A stretch of DNA of 64,000 nt from Sinorhizobium meliloti 4H41 (GTDB lineage: Bacteria > Pseudomonadota > Alphaproteobacteria > Rhizobiales > Rhizobiaceae): positions 168,298-232,297 of the forward strand of contig NZ_AQWP01000009.1 of the NCBI RefSeq assembly GCF_000375585.1. The letters run 5' to 3'. A program made the position numbers and the translations under genes. Numbering within the stretch: position 1 is the stretch's first letter; each line of letters starts with the position of its first letter. This document shows positions 31,588-40,739 of this stretch, piece by piece. Below the pieces are notes generated by a model that made no database searches, was not told the origin of the DNA, and saw only the letters and a list, made by a program, of their open reading frames with translations.

Positions 31588-32171
31588 CAGTCGCCCTCCC
31601 CGACCCAGGTGACGATCTCTTCGAGTTCGGGCCTGGGGCGCTCCGTCGGCGGCACCATTGCAGTGCCGATGTGAATGAAGCCCGCAATCTTCTCGCCCGG
31701 CGCCACGCCGAGCAGCGGATAGGCCCGTTCCTCGAAGGCATACCATTCGGTCAGCCAGTTCGAGGCGTAACCGAGCGCATTTGCCGCCATCAGCAGATTG
31801 AGGCAGACGGCACCAGCCGACATCTGCTGCTCCCATTCCGGAATCTTGAAATGCGGCGCCGCCTTGCTGACCACGGCGACCACGACGGGCGCGCGCGTCA
31901 GCCGCGCCTCCTCGACCTTGATCATCTCTTCCGGCATGTCCGGCCTGGCGGCAAGCGCCATCTTCTTCAGTTCGGCGCTGATGCGCGCCCTCTCCTCGCC
32001 CCGATAGACAATGAAGCGCCACGGCGCCAATTTGCCATGATCCGGCACGCGCGAGGCGAGCTTCAGCATCTCCGCGACTTCCGCCTTGCTGGGTCCTGGC
32101 TCACCCATCTGAAAGGCCGGGATGGACCTGCGGGAGGCAAGATAGTCGACAAGCTTTATTTCGGTTTTCAT
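31587..32171 (-). CDS. Nitroreductase-family FMN oxidoreductase
   Basis: The 194-residue protein shows [25 protein letters not shown] (FMN phosphate and ring contacts) and a C-terminal G-F-I-H-I-G-T. It resembles the YdjA-like minimal nitroreductases. The physiological substrate is unknown. Its stop overlaps the start of the flavin reductase gene, which may supply reduced flavin. Confidence 0.9.
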   Translation of the reverse strand: MKTEIKLVDYLASRRSIPAFQMGEPGPSKAEVAEMLKLASRVPDHGKLAPWRFIVYRGEERARISAELKKMALAARPDMPEEMIKVEEARLTRAPVVVAVVSKAAPHFKIPEWEQQMSAGAVCLNLLMAANALGYASNWLTEWYAFEERAYPLLGVAPGEKIAGFIHIGTAMVPPTERPRPELEEIVTWVGEGD

Positions 32172-32271
32172 ATCGAGCGAATTCCACTAGTTTGCCGCCG
32201 GATCGGCAGCCACGAAAATGCCATACCGGCGTCCCAAGTGGAGTCACCCAGTCAAGAAGTCAACTGCTCTC

Positions 32272-33267
32272 ATGCGTCTCCGTCCTCGTATTTTCCTGAG
32301 AACCGTTCTGGCGATCACACTCGCCGGGCTCGGTGCGGGACGTGCGCTTGCGGAGGATGCCACAGACGCCTTCAAGAGCTTTCCCTCGATCTCCGGCACG
32401 CACAAGATGCCCAAGCTTACCGGCTTCAGCCCGCTCATCACCGATCCGATGCAGGGCGGCCAACTGAAGGACGTGAAGCTCGAGGCACTGCTGACGGATA
32501 ATGGAAAGCCGGTCCAATCGGGCCTTACCTGGCGCGTCTTCAGCCCCATTCCGGGCAGCGACGGAAAGCTGCCGCTGCTCGCGACCTCCGAGGGCGGCTC
32601 CACCGCTTTCAATCTCGTGCCCGGCGAATATTTCGTCAATGTCGCTTTTGGCCGGGCCGGCGCGACCCGCAAGATTCGTGTGCCCGAAGACGGCCCGCTC
32701 GACAAACAGGTGCTCGTGCTCGATGCCGGGGGCGTCATGCTGAACGCCGTCTCCGGCAGCGATGTCCGCATCCCGCCGAACGAACTCAGCTTTTCGATCT
32801 TCTCTTCCGACGTGAGGGAGGATGGCGAGCGCGGCCTCGTGGTCGCCGACGTGAAGCCCGGTACGGTGGTTCAGCTCAATGCCGACACCTACCACGTCGT
32901 GTCGAACTACGGATCGGTAAATGCCGTCATCCGCGCAGACATCCAGATCGAAGCCGGCAAGCTGACCGAAGCGACGATCCAGCACCGCGCCGCGAAGCTG
33001 ACCCTGAAACTCGTCTCGGAAGCCGGCGGCGAAGCCATTGCGGATACCGCCTGGTCGATTCTCACCTCCTCCGGCGACGTCGTCAGCGAGAGCGTCGGCG
33101 CCTTCCCGACCCTCGTCCTTGCCGAGGGGAGCTACACGGCGGTGGCGCGCAACAAGGACAAGATCTACCAGCGCGACTTCGCCGTGAAAGCGGGCGTCAA
33201 CACTGATGTTGAAGTGCTGCTCAACGGCAGCGGCGAACCCGACGAGGCCGCGGACGCGCAGGACTGA
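32272..33267 (+). CDS. Secreted hypothetical protein with repeated beta-rich domains
   Basis: From the ATG at 32272 the protein has 331 residues and a clear signal peptide (M-R-L-R-P-R-I-F-L-R, hydrophobic core, cleavage after A-L-A). The rest is periplasmic. Several segments repeat a pattern of short strands ending in G-x-Y-x-V/T-A (P-G-E-Y-F-V-N-V-A-F, A-D-T-Y-H-V-V-S-N-Y, E-G-S-Y-T-A-V-A-R-N), like carboxypeptidase-regulatory or prealbumin-like beta sandwiches. No catalytic motif is seen. The tail is acidic. Function unknown. Confidence 0.75.
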   Translation: MRLRPRIFLRTVLAITLAGLGAGRALAEDATDAFKSFPSISGTHKMPKLTGFSPLITDPMQGGQLKDVKLEALLTDNGKPVQSGLTWRVFSPIPGSDGKLPLLATSEGGSTAFNLVPGEYFVNVAFGRAGATRKIRVPEDGPLDKQVLVLDAGGVMLNAVSGSDVRIPPNELSFSIFSSDVREDGERGLVVADVKPGTVVQLNADTYHVVSNYGSVNAVIRADIQIEAGKLTEATIQHRAAKLTLKLVSEAGGEAIADTAWSILTSSGDVVSESVGAFPTLVLAEGSYTAVARNKDKIYQRDFAVKAGVNTDVEVLLNGSGEPDEAADAQD

Positions 33268-33459
33268 AGACGTAGCCCCGCCTGACCCCTCAACCGCCTG
33301 CCGGGACCTTCACCCATCAAGATGGCAGTAGGTGGCGGCCGCCGGATGAGCGGCAGCCGCGCGACAAGAGCCTCACAACGGTGCTTACGGAATCCCACAG
33401 TTTCAGTTGCGGGCGTGCGCTCGAACGTTTTGAAACTACGCACTCGCGCACGAAAACCG

Positions 33460-35442
33460 TTACACACCTCTCCTGGAATTGCTCTTGCGCTTTAGGTCCG
33501 GTGCCATGGCTTCGGCGGAAAGCGAAGCGACCGCCTCGTCCAGCGACATTGGCGTCTGCGCCTGAGAACCCAGGCGACGGATGTTGACCGAGCGCTCCTC
33601 CGCTTCGCGCTTGCCGCAGACGACGATCACCGGAACCTTCGTCACCGAATGCTCGCGGACCTTGTAGTTGATCTTCTCGTTGCGGAAATCGGTCTCGACC
33701 GTCAGCCCCGCATCACGCAAGCGTTCGGCGACTTCGCGGCCGTAATCGTCCGCTTCCGACGTGATCGTTGCGACCACCACCTGCAGCGGCGATATCCACA
33801 GCGGCATGTGGCCGGCATAGTTCTCCAGCAGAATGCCGAGAAAACGCTCCATCGAACCGCAGATGGCGCGATGGATCATCACCGGCTGGCGCTTCTCGGA
33901 TTCGCTGTCGATGTAAAAGGCGCCGAAACGCTCCGGCAGGTTGAAGTCGACCTGCGTTGTTCCGCACTGCCATTCGCGGCCGATCGCGTCCTTCAGCGTA
34001 TACTCGAACTTCGGGCCGTAGAAGGCGCCCTCGCCCGGCAGGATGCCGGTCTTGATGCGGCCTTCGGACTGCGCCTCGATGGTCTGCAAGACTTCCGTCA
34101 TCACGGCTTCGGCGCGATCCCAAAGCTCATCGGAGCCCACGCGCTTTTCCGGCCGCGTCGACAGCTTCACGACGATCTCCTTGAAGCCGAAGTCCTCATA
34201 GACGGAAAGGATCAGGTCGTTGATCTTCAGGCATTCGGCCGCCATCTGCTCATCGGTGCAGAAGATGTGCGCATCGTCCTGCGTGAAGCCGCGGACGCGC
34301 ATGAGGCCATGCAGCGCGCCGGAGGGTTCATAACGGTGGACTGCGCCGAACTCCGCCAGCCGAACAGGAAGTTCGCGGTAAGACTTCAGACCGTGCTTGA
34401 AGATCTGAATGTGTCCGGGGCAATTCATCGGCTTCAGCGCGAAGACGCGGTCATCGTCCGTATCGTCGCCGGCGACAGTCACCTTGAACATGTTGTCGCG
34501 ATACCAGCCCCAGTGACCGGAGGTCTCCCACAGCGACTTGTCGAGAACCTGGGGAGCATTGACCTCCTGGTAATCGCCTTCGAGCCGGCGGCGCATATAG
34601 GCGACGAGACTCTGGAATATCCGCCAGCCCTTTCCATGCCAGAAGACCACGCCGGGCCCCTCCTCCTGGAAGTGGAAGAGGTCCATCTCGCGGCCGAGCC
34701 GGCGATGGTCGCGCTTCTCGGCTTCGGCGAGCACGTGCAGATACTGATCCAGCTCCTCCTGCGTGTGCCACGCAGTGCCGTAGATGCGTGTCAGCATCGG
34801 ATTGTTGCTGTCGCCGCGCCAATAGGCGCCCGCCACCTTCATCAGCTTGAACGCCGTACCGATCTGGCCTGTCGAGGCCATGTGCGGCCCGCGGCAGAGA
34901 TCGAACCAGTCGCCCTGGTAATAGATCTTCAGGTCCTGCCCCTCGGGGATGGCGTCGACGAGTTCCACCTTGTAATTCTCGCCCTTGGCGGCAAAGACCT
35001 CCTTGGCCTTTTCGCGCGACCAGACCTCCTTGGTGAAGGGCCTGTTCCGGGCGATGATCTCCCGCATCTTCTTCTCGATGACGGGCAGGTCGTCCGGCGT
35101 GAAGGGTTCGTTCTTGGCGAAGTCGTAATAGAAGCCGTTGTCGATGACCGGACCGATGGTCACCTGCGTTCCCGGCCACAACTCCTGAACGGCTTCCGCC
35201 ATGACATGGGCCGCGTCGTGGCGGATGAGCTCGAGCGCGCGCTTGTCGTCGCGCGTGACGATCTCGATCCTACCTTCCGTCACGGCATCCGAGAGATCGC
35301 GCAGTTCGCCGCTGATGGCGATCGCGACGGCCTTCTTGGCGAGAGACTTCGAGATCGATTCCGCGACATCGCGACCGGTCGTGCCGGCGGCGAATTCTCG
35401 AACGGAGCCATCAGGAAATGTAAGGGAAACAGAATGCGACAT
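33460..35442 (-). CDS. thrS: Threonyl-tRNA synthetase
   Basis: This class II synthetase has about 660 residues. It has an N-terminal TGS domain ([11 protein letters not shown]), the second additional/editing domain ([12 protein letters not shown]) and the catalytic core with the zinc ligand in [17 protein letters not shown] and R-G-F-T-Q-D-D. A C-terminal anticodon-binding domain follows. Two ATGs adjoin at 35445 and 35442; GGAG is six bases from the second, which I prefer. Confidence 0.96.
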   Translation of the reverse strand: MSHSVSLTFPDGSVREFAAGTTGRDVAESISKSLAKKAVAIAISGELRDLSDAVTEGRIEIVTRDDKRALELIRHDAAHVMAEAVQELWPGTQVTIGPVIDNGFYYDFAKNEPFTPDDLPVIEKKMREIIARNRPFTKEVWSREKAKEVFAAKGENYKVELVDAIPEGQDLKIYYQGDWFDLCRGPHMASTGQIGTAFKLMKVAGAYWRGDSNNPMLTRIYGTAWHTQEELDQYLHVLAEAEKRDHRRLGREMDLFHFQEEGPGVVFWHGKGWRIFQSLVAYMRRRLEGDYQEVNAPQVLDKSLWETSGHWGWYRDNMFKVTVAGDDTDDDRVFALKPMNCPGHIQIFKHGLKSYRELPVRLAEFGAVHRYEPSGALHGLMRVRGFTQDDAHIFCTDEQMAAECLKINDLILSVYEDFGFKEIVVKLSTRPEKRVGSDELWDRAEAVMTEVLQTIEAQSEGRIKTGILPGEGAFYGPKFEYTLKDAIGREWQCGTTQVDFNLPERFGAFYIDSESEKRQPVMIHRAICGSMERFLGILLENYAGHMPLWISPLQVVVATITSEADDYGREVAERLRDAGLTVETDFRNEKINYKVREHSVTKVPVIVVCGKREAEERSVNIRRLGSQAQTPMSLDEAVASLSAEAMAPDLKRKSNSRRGV

Positions 35443-35555
35443 CATGATCTCCTATCCAGTCCCGCCAACGAATGCGGGTGGTATGGTTTGCCGGCCGGGC
35501 CGGTTCGCGGGCCTGATAAAGCTTTTTCACCGTGGAGTAAAGGCGCGGCGGCCGC

Positions 35556-36095
35556 TCAACCGGCAACCATTTCACGCAGTCGCCTCACCGTGTTCCAGTT
35601 GCGCACCGTCCCGATGCCGAGCCGTTTGGTCGTTAGCGCCCCGAGCAACTTCGATTCGCTCGCCCTGCCGGCAAAATCGACCCAGAGATCGCCGTCGACG
35701 ATGGCCACCCGCTCGCCCCTGGAGCAATGGCCGAGCAGTTTTTCCCGCATGTCGGCTTCGAGAGGAGAGCGCATCACCCGCACGTGGACGCTCGCAGGAT
35801 CCCTTTCGCTTTCCGCAAGAAAAGGGTTGCCTGCCGCAAGTCTCGACCAGTCCTCCGCGGAACGAAGGATGATGTCGACGTGACGGCCGAAGGTCTTCTC
35901 GAAAGTCCCTTCGAGTTCGGCCTCCAATTCCGCGAGCGGCTTTGCTGGCGACTCGAACAGAAGATTGCCCGTGGCGACGAGCGTGCGCGGCGCCCTGTAG
36001 CCGAGCGCTTCGGCCATTGCCTTCAAGTCGGCCCTAACGACGCGCCGGCCGCCGGCGAGAACGATGCTGTGCAGCAAGGCGACGTAAGCCTTCAT
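35556..36095 (-). CDS. DUF1697-family protein
   Basis: The 179-residue protein starts M-K-A-Y-V-A-L-L-H-S-I and has the usual DUF1697 elements: R-A-D-L-K-A-M-A-E-A-L-G-Y, T-L-V-A-T-G-N-L-L-F-E-S and the C-terminal T-K-R-L-G-I-G-T-V-R-N-W-N-T-V. The family is widespread and uncharacterised. It is six bases downstream of the DUF2267 gene on the same strand, so it probably ends the yidD-DUF2267-DUF1697 run. Confidence 0.85.
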   Translation of the reverse strand: MKAYVALLHSIVLAGGRRVVRADLKAMAEALGYRAPRTLVATGNLLFESPAKPLAELEAELEGTFEKTFGRHVDIILRSAEDWSRLAAGNPFLAESERDPASVHVRVMRSPLEADMREKLLGHCSRGERVAIVDGDLWVDFAGRASESKLLGALTTKRLGIGTVRNWNTVRRLREMVAG

Positions 36096-36100
36096 TCGCC

Positions 36101-36529
36101 TCAAGCCCGCCAGAAATCGACAGCGCCCGCGGGTAGGCGCGCGAGCACGCGATCGAGCAGCATTTCGTCTATATTGCGCCGCAACGCCGCGGCTACGTCT
36201 GCGATCGCCGTTTCCGGAGAGACGTTGTGATTGCCGCGGAAGGCTTGCACCTCGCGCGTCATCGCCCGGCGTTCGCAGAAGGGCACGGTCGGCTCCTCCA
36301 GGTCCCAGTCGGCGACGAAGATCGCTCGAAGGACCGGCGGTAGCGCCTTGGCGAAAAGCAGGGCGCCGGAAATATCGAGGCGACGGCGGAAAGTGTAAAG
36401 CACCGCCTGCACCATGGTATAGGCCTGATTGGTTGTCTGAAGAGCGGCGATATCGCGCGCGTCGACGATGAACCGGTCGAAATCCGCAGAGGCCTGCCGG
36501 TATTCCATCGGAATGGTCACGGCTCTCAT
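36101..36529 (-). CDS. DUF2267-family protein
   Basis: The 142-residue protein shows the DUF2267 arrangement of helices: Q-A-Y-T-M-V-Q-A-V-L-Y-T-F-R-R-R-L, A-L-L-F-A-K-A-L-P-P-V-L-R-A-I-F-V and a C-terminal amphipathic helix. Function is unknown. The start at 36529 overlaps the yidD stop by four bases (ATGA), giving translational coupling with yidD. Confidence 0.8.
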   Translation of the reverse strand: MRAVTIPMEYRQASADFDRFIVDARDIAALQTTNQAYTMVQAVLYTFRRRLDISGALLFAKALPPVLRAIFVADWDLEEPTVPFCERRAMTREVQAFRGNHNVSPETAIADVAAALRRNIDEMLLDRVLARLPAGAVDFWRA

Positions 36530-36900
36530 GCGTCCTTTCGGCGTAATTGCCAGTAGCGCCATGGCGTGTACCAGCGCTGGCGCGGTGCGAGGCTTTCCGG
36601 CACCGGATCGAATCCGTGGGTTCCGCCCGGGCCGCAGCGGATGACCCGGAACAAGGTCAGCCACCCGCCGGCCCAGAGGCCGTATCGGGCGATCGCCTCG
36701 AAGCCGTACTCCGAACAGGTCGGCAAGTGCCGGCAGGAATTGCCGATGAAACTCGACAGCGTCAGTTGATAGGCGCGGATCAGGGTGACGCCGACGAGGC
36801 GCCCCGGCGTCTTGCGGAACGGCCCGGACCAATTCCGCCCTCCGGCGGCACCGGCATCGCCACGGGTGAATGCATGATCGGCATGGGGCTGAGGGCACAT
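36526..36900 (-). CDS. yidD: Membrane protein insertion efficiency factor YidD
   Basis: The 124-residue protein contains the family core: I-R-A-Y-Q-L-T-L-S-S-F-I-G-N-S-C-R-H-L-P, T-C-S-E-Y-G and R-C-G-P-G-G-T-H-G-F-D-P-V-P. YidD assists YidC-dependent membrane insertion. The N-terminal 30 residues are extra relative to short family members. Its ATG is three bases after the scaffold gene stop. Confidence 0.93.
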   Translation of the reverse strand: MCPQPHADHAFTRGDAGAAGGRNWSGPFRKTPGRLVGVTLIRAYQLTLSSFIGNSCRHLPTCSEYGFEAIARYGLWAGGWLTLFRVIRCGPGGTHGFDPVPESLAPRQRWYTPWRYWQLRRKDA

Positions 36901-36903
36901 GGC

Positions 36904-37350
36904 TCAGACGGCCGCGGCGAGGCGCCTCGCCTCGATCTGACCGATGGCATCGACGACGGCATCGAAAGTCAGCATCGTCGAGGCATGACGCGCCTTGTAG
37001 TCCTTGACGGGCTTCAGAAAGCGCATGTCTTCGAAACGATCCGATGGCCCCTCCCCATCCGCCTTCAGCATGGCCAGCATGTCCTCGCGGGCCTGCCGGA
37101 TCTCGTCCGCATGGGCACCTACGACATGGCGCGCCATGATGGATGAGGACGCCTGGCCGAGCGCACAGGCCTTGACGTCATGGGCGAAGTCGGTGACGAC
37201 GTCGCCGTCCATCTTCAGCCAGATTCTCACCTTCGAGCCGCAAAGCTTGGAATGCGCGGCGGCTTCGGCGTCGGCATCGGTCAACATTCCGAGGCGCGGA
37301 ATATTCCCTGCGAATTCGAGAATTCTGCTGTTGTAAATGTCGTCTATCAT
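36904..37350 (-). CDS. IscU/NifU-N-like Fe-S scaffold family protein lacking the third cysteine
   Basis: The 148-residue protein is of the U-type scaffold family: Y-N-S-R-I-L-E-F-A, C37 in K-L-C-G-S-K and C62 in K-A-C-A-L-G-Q-A-S-S-S-I. In canonical scaffolds a third Cys lies near the C terminus, within an R-x-x-C-A-T-like motif. The equivalent stretch here reads Y-K-A-R-H-A-S-T-M-L, with Ala123 at or near the Cys position. It may therefore bind clusters or metals differently or play another role. It heads the run leading to yidD. Confidence 0.85.
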   Translation of the reverse strand: MIDDIYNSRILEFAGNIPRLGMLTDADAEAAAHSKLCGSKVRIWLKMDGDVVTDFAHDVKACALGQASSSIMARHVVGAHADEIRQAREDMLAMLKADGEGPSDRFEDMRFLKPVKDYKARHASTMLTFDAVVDAIGQIEARRLAAAV

Positions 37351-37466
37351 TTAGGAATCCGGTGGATTTTTCGCGGTTTCGGGCGTTCGGCGCATGATTT
37401 TCCCCAGGCGGCGGGAAAAAAGCAAGGCGTGGCGCATTCGGGCTCTTTTATCCATGTGGCACCATA

Positions 37467-37472
37467 CTATAT
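37467..37472 (+). promoter_or_regulatory. Predicted -10 element of the folE leader
   Basis: CTATAT at 37467-37472 equals the Sinorhizobium consensus -10. The -35 region about 17 bases upstream is only T-rich (CTCTTTT), so this may be an activator-dependent or weak promoter. A start near 37479 would give a leader of about 210 bases. Confidence 0.4.
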
Positions 37473-37478
37473 GCTATG

Positions 37479-37688
37479 TCGTGTTGGGGTGACAGTTCCG
37501 CAAGGGGATCAAATGTCGCCTGTTGTTTGGGAAACCGTGCCGGACGGTCCAGTGCACTGCTAAGCCGAGACCCGAAAGCCCCGGAGCCCGCCAACGGAAC
37601 CCAAGCCTGCAGGGTTAGGCGTATGGCCAATGGCGAGTTGTCCGAAAAGATAAAACGTCAGCAATTTCGTATTGCTTGAAGGGGCCAT
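37479..37688 (+). ncRNA. Long structured folE leader, candidate tetrahydrofolate (THF-II/folE-motif) riboswitch
   Basis: About 210 untranslated bases precede folE. They contain a perfect 5-bp hairpin ACCGT-GCCGG-ACGGT (37534-37548), a short palindrome AGTGCACT and further GC-rich segments. GCCCC at 37578-37582 can pair with GGGGC at 37681-37685, which overlaps the ribosome binding site. A riboswitch class (folE motif, THF-II) is known upstream of folE in Alphaproteobacteria. I could not check the consensus base by base, so the class is an inference from position. Confidence 0.4.
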
Positions 37689-38303
37689 ATGGACGCCATA
37701 GTGAAGAATTTTCCTGTGCTCGACGACACAGGTCGTCCGACGCAGAAGGAAGCCGAAGAAGCCGTTCGCGTCTTGTTGCGCTGGGCAGGTGAAGATCCGG
37801 CACGAGAAGGCCTGAAGGACACGCCTTCGCGCGTCGCCAAGGCATATCGGGAAATTTTCGGCGGCTACGATCTCGTGGCTGAAGACGTGCTCGGGCGAAC
37901 CTTCGAGGAAGTCTCCGGCTACGACGATATCGTGCTGGAAAAGGACATCCCGTTCTATTCGCATTGCGAGCACCACATGGTGCCGATCATCGGCAAGGCT
38001 CATATCGCCTATCTGCCGAACGGTCGCGTGCTCGGCCTTTCCAAGATCGCCCGGGTCGTCGATATCTACGCCCGTCGTCTGCAGACGCAGGAAGCGATGA
38101 CGGCGCAGATCGCCAAGGCCATCGACGAGACCCTCATGCCCCGGGGCGTGGCGGTGATGATCGAGGCCGAGCATCTGTGCATGGCGATGCGCGGCATCAA
38201 GAAGCAGGGCGCGACGACGCTGACGACCACCTTCACCGGTGCGTTCAAGAGCGAGCCGGCCGAACAGGTCCGTTTCATGACGATGCTCCGGGGCTTCAAG
38301 TAA
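37689..38303 (+). CDS. folE: GTP cyclohydrolase I
   Basis: FolE converts GTP to dihydroneopterin triphosphate, the entry to folate synthesis. The 204-residue protein shows [12 protein letters not shown], zinc ligands in [10 protein letters not shown] and [11 protein letters not shown], and [18 protein letters not shown] precedes the ATG closely. It is divergent from the Fe-S scaffold gene and followed by hisI after a repeat element. Confidence 0.96.
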   Translation: MDAIVKNFPVLDDTGRPTQKEAEEAVRVLLRWAGEDPAREGLKDTPSRVAKAYREIFGGYDLVAEDVLGRTFEEVSGYDDIVLEKDIPFYSHCEHHMVPIIGKAHIAYLPNGRVLGLSKIARVVDIYARRLQTQEAMTAQIAKAIDETLMPRGVAVMIEAEHLCMAMRGIKKQGATTLTTTFTGAFKSEPAEQVRFMTMLRGFK

Positions 38304-38310
38304 GCTCCGC

Positions 38311-38391
38311 CACCGCATGTTGAAAAGCATGCAGCAACCCCCAAGTGCTACAGCGACCTTGCGCGTCTGACCGAGACGCGCGGCGCTGCAG
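38311..38391. repeat. Stem-loop repeat element, copy 1 (folE-hisI)
   Basis: This is one of three related elements. The core runs G-T-G-C-T-A-C-A-G-C-G-A-C-C to C-G-C-T-G-C-A-G, whose ends pair as an outer stem. An inner perfect 8-bp stem GCGCGTCT/AGACGCGC has a 5-base loop at 38361-38381. This copy has a shortened 5' part. Compare 47273-47380 and 55742-55847. Confidence 0.75.
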
Positions 38392-38404
38392 TGGAGCTCG
38401 GACT

Positions 38405-38857
38405 ATGACGCTCACTTTTGCATCCCCCCCGCAGGACAAGGCCGAACTGGAAAGCGGCCCGGCCTTCACCCCGCGTTTCGACGAGAAGGGTCTGATCACG
38501 GTCGTCGTCACCGATGCCCGCGACGGCGAATTGCTGATGGTCGCGCACATGAATGCCGAAGCGCTGTCCCTCACGCTCGAAACCGGAATCGCGCATTACT
38601 ACAGCCGCTCACGCGAACGCCTGTGGAAGAAGGGCGAAAGCTCGGGCAATTTGCAGACCGTCCGGGAAATACGAACCGATTGCGACCAGGATGCCGTGTG
38701 GTTGAAAGTCTCTGTGGCTGGCCACGATGCTACCTGCCATACCGGGCGTCGCTCGTGCTTCTATCGGACGGTCGGCGTCACCGATGGCGAAGCAAAAGTG
38801 GCGATCACCGACGACCACAGGCATTTCGATCCGGCGCAGATTTACGCCGGCAACTGA
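38405..38857 (+). CDS. hisI: Phosphoribosyl-AMP cyclohydrolase
   Basis: HisI opens the purine ring of PR-AMP in histidine synthesis. The 150-residue single-domain form shows [25 protein letters not shown], metal ligands in [10 protein letters not shown] and cysteines in [11 protein letters not shown]. The start at 38405 follows GTGGAGC; the upstream in-frame codons lie in the repeat element. No other his gene is nearby. Confidence 0.95.
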   Translation: MTLTFASPPQDKAELESGPAFTPRFDEKGLITVVVTDARDGELLMVAHMNAEALSLTLETGIAHYYSRSRERLWKKGESSGNLQTVREIRTDCDQDAVWLKVSVAGHDATCHTGRRSCFYRTVGVTDGEAKVAITDDHRHFDPAQIYAGN

Positions 38858-39186
38858 GCATCTGCATTTTCCTGGTTCACCTGGGTGATATATTCATCTT
38901 TTGGCAACCAAACGGGCATCTAATCATTAATCTTGTAAGTGGTTCCCGCGGTAACGGCGGAGTACCAAAATGTGTTGCAGGCTGTATCCAATGTTTATCG
39001 GGCGGGCCGCATTTGTAGCCGGTTCAGTGCTATATCTCGATCATGGTGTCAGACTTTCAGCGACCAAGGTGAAGCCGGCACCGGCATGTTTCGATGGCCG
39101 AATCGCTTCGGTTCCAGGAATATGCGGTAGTAGGGCTGCAGGGCCGTGTCGGAAGCTAATCTATTCGGCGGTGTCGGAGGTGCCGG
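38858..39186. other. Gene-free stretch between hisI and the patatin-like gene
   Basis: No frame with coding character is seen across 329 bases. An imperfect GC hairpin lies at about 38940-38967, and CTATAT (39030-39035) could be a -10 element for the patatin gene, though no matching -35 lies 17 bases upstream. Confidence 0.4.
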
Positions 39187-40152
39187 ATGCTGAACTGGAC
39201 ATTCACGCGTAACAGTCAGATCGCCGATCTTTCCGGCGCGAACGGGTCATCGATCACGACCACTCCTCCAGAACCACCCATTTCCCAGTCCGTGAAACCC
39301 AGGATCGCGCTGGCGCTCGGCGGCGGTGCTGCGCGAGGTTGGGCCCATATCGGTGTCCTGAAAGCCCTCGACGAGGAGGGCATCGAAGTCGGAATGATTG
39401 CGGGCACATCGATCGGTGCGCTGGTCGGCGGCTGTTACCTCGCCGGCAAGCTCGATGAGTTGGAGGCTTTCGCCCGCTCGCTTACCGTGCGCCGTATTGC
39501 CGGCTTGCTCGATTTCGCGATCGGCGGCGGTGGCCTCTTTGGCGGTCTGCGGCTCACCAAGCGGATGCAGGAACATCTGCAGAACCTCAGTATCGAGGAT
39601 CTCGACCGGCCCTTCGTGGCAGTTGCCACGGAAGTCTACAGCGGCCACGAGGTCTGGATCGAGAAAGGATCCCTGATTACCGCCATTCGCGCATCCTACG
39701 CCTTGCCTGGCATCTTCGAGCCCGTCAACGCCAATGGCCGGACGCTCATCGACGGCGCGCTGGTCAACCCCGTTCCCGTTTCGGTCTGCCGCGCACATGA
39801 GCAATTGCACGTCGTCGCCGTCAACCTGAACTACGACGTCTACGGCCGCTCGGCGGTCGTCAAGCACAGTGCCGGCATGGAAACGCCGGACGCGCCGGCG
39901 ACGGAGACAAACCGTTTTTCGGCACGGCTCGGCATGACCAGTGTGATGGTCCAGGCCTTCAACATCATTCAGGACCGCATTTCGCGCGCCCGGCTGGCTG
40001 GCGATCCGCCGGATCTGTCGCTCCACCCGAAGCTGAACGATATCGGACTTTCGGAATTCCACCGCGCCGGCGAAGCGATCGAGCGCGGTTATCAGGAAGC
40101 CAAGATCAAGCTTTCGGAAATCCGGCGCATGCAGGAACCGCTGCCTCGTTGA
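39187..40152 (+). CDS. Patatin-like phospholipase
   Basis: The 321-residue protein has the patatin fold: oxyanion loop A-L-A-L-G-G-G-A-A-R-G-W-A-H-I-G, nucleophile Ser75 in G-T-S-I-G-A-L and the catalytic Asp in D-G-A-L-V-N-P. It lacks a signal peptide and fits the cytoplasmic RssA/YchK-type bacterial patatins, presumed serine lipid acyl hydrolases. The first 35 residues are an unstructured extension. The substrate is unknown. Confidence 0.92.
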   Translation: MLNWTFTRNSQIADLSGANGSSITTTPPEPPISQSVKPRIALALGGGAARGWAHIGVLKALDEEGIEVGMIAGTSIGALVGGCYLAGKLDELEAFARSLTVRRIAGLLDFAIGGGGLFGGLRLTKRMQEHLQNLSIEDLDRPFVAVATEVYSGHEVWIEKGSLITAIRASYALPGIFEPVNANGRTLIDGALVNPVPVSVCRAHEQLHVVAVNLNYDVYGRSAVVKHSAGMETPDAPATETNRFSARLGMTSVMVQAFNIIQDRISRARLAGDPPDLSLHPKLNDIGLSEFHRAGEAIERGYQEAKIKLSEIRRMQEPLPR

Positions 40153-40234
40153 AAGGCCGGGAGAACTTGCGGATCGGCCCAACTGTTCCAAGGCCCGTTG
40201 AGATCCGTACACCCGGCGCGCTTGTTTGATTTCT

Positions 40235-40257
40235 CCATTCCTGTGCTTGTCACAGGA
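40235..40257. repeat. Half RIME-like palindrome
   Basis: TTCCTGTG-CTTGT-CACAGGA forms a 7-bp hairpin matching one end of the RIME-like elements at 47720 and 56367, with the loop changed from CTCGT to CTTGT. It lies between the convergent patatin and CBS genes and looks like a remnant or solo unit. Confidence 0.6.
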
Positions 40258-40310
40258 GTCGAGTGGCGCACGGTCAGCCGTCATAAACTCAAAATGAATC
40301 TCAACAGGCC

Positions 40311-40739
40311 TTAGCCGGAGATATAGGCCTTGATCTGTTCGGCCTCGTTCTCGATGGCGCGGATGTGATATTTCACCACGTCTCCAATCGAAATAATGCC
40401 GGCCAGCCGGCCTTCCCGCTCCACGGGTAGATGACGCGCGCGGAATTTACTCATCATCTCCATCAGCGCGTCGACAGACATTTCCTCGCGACAGCAATAG
40501 ACGTTCTGCCACATGACGGAAGAAACCGGCTTGTCGAGGCAGGCGGCACCATATCTCGCAATCGAGGCGACGATATCGCGCTCCGTCATGATGCCCACGA
40601 TATGCTCCTCCGGATCGACGACGACAACGGCTCCGATATGATTTTCATGCAGTAAAGTCGCGACCTGCTGCACCGTCACCTGCGCCGTGACCGTGACGAC
40701 GTTGCTGCCTTTTTCGTTGAGAATCGCTTTCACCGACAT
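40311..40739 (-). CDS. Tandem CBS-domain protein
   Basis: The 142-residue protein consists of two CBS domains: T-V-Q-Q-V-A-T-L-L-H-E-N-H-I-G-A-V-V-V-V-D and M-T-E-R-D-I-V in the first, then F-R-A-R-H-L-P-V-E-R-E-G-R-L-A-G-I-I-S-I-G-D-V-V-K in the second. Such stand-alone pairs bind adenine nucleotides and regulate partners. The start at 40739 (M-S-V-K-A-I-L) agrees with the family; the longer frame to 40802 is unlikely. Confidence 0.9.
   Translation of the reverse strand: MSVKAILNEKGSNVVTVTAQVTVQQVATLLHENHIGAVVVVDPEEHIVGIMTERDIVASIARYGAACLDKPVSSVMWQNVYCCREEMSVDALMEMMSKFRARHLPVEREGRLAGIISIGDVVKYHIRAIENEAEQIKAYISG

Noticed and set aside
33649..35883. A 744-codon plus-strand frame
   Set aside because: It is antisense to thrS and the DUF1697 gene and has no domain sense, no ribosome binding site and biased residues typical of GC-rich shadows.
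37457..37474. TGGCAC near folE as a sigma-54 promoter
   Set aside because: The second element (TTGCA at -12 spacing) is absent; the overlapping CTATAT fits a housekeeping -10 better.
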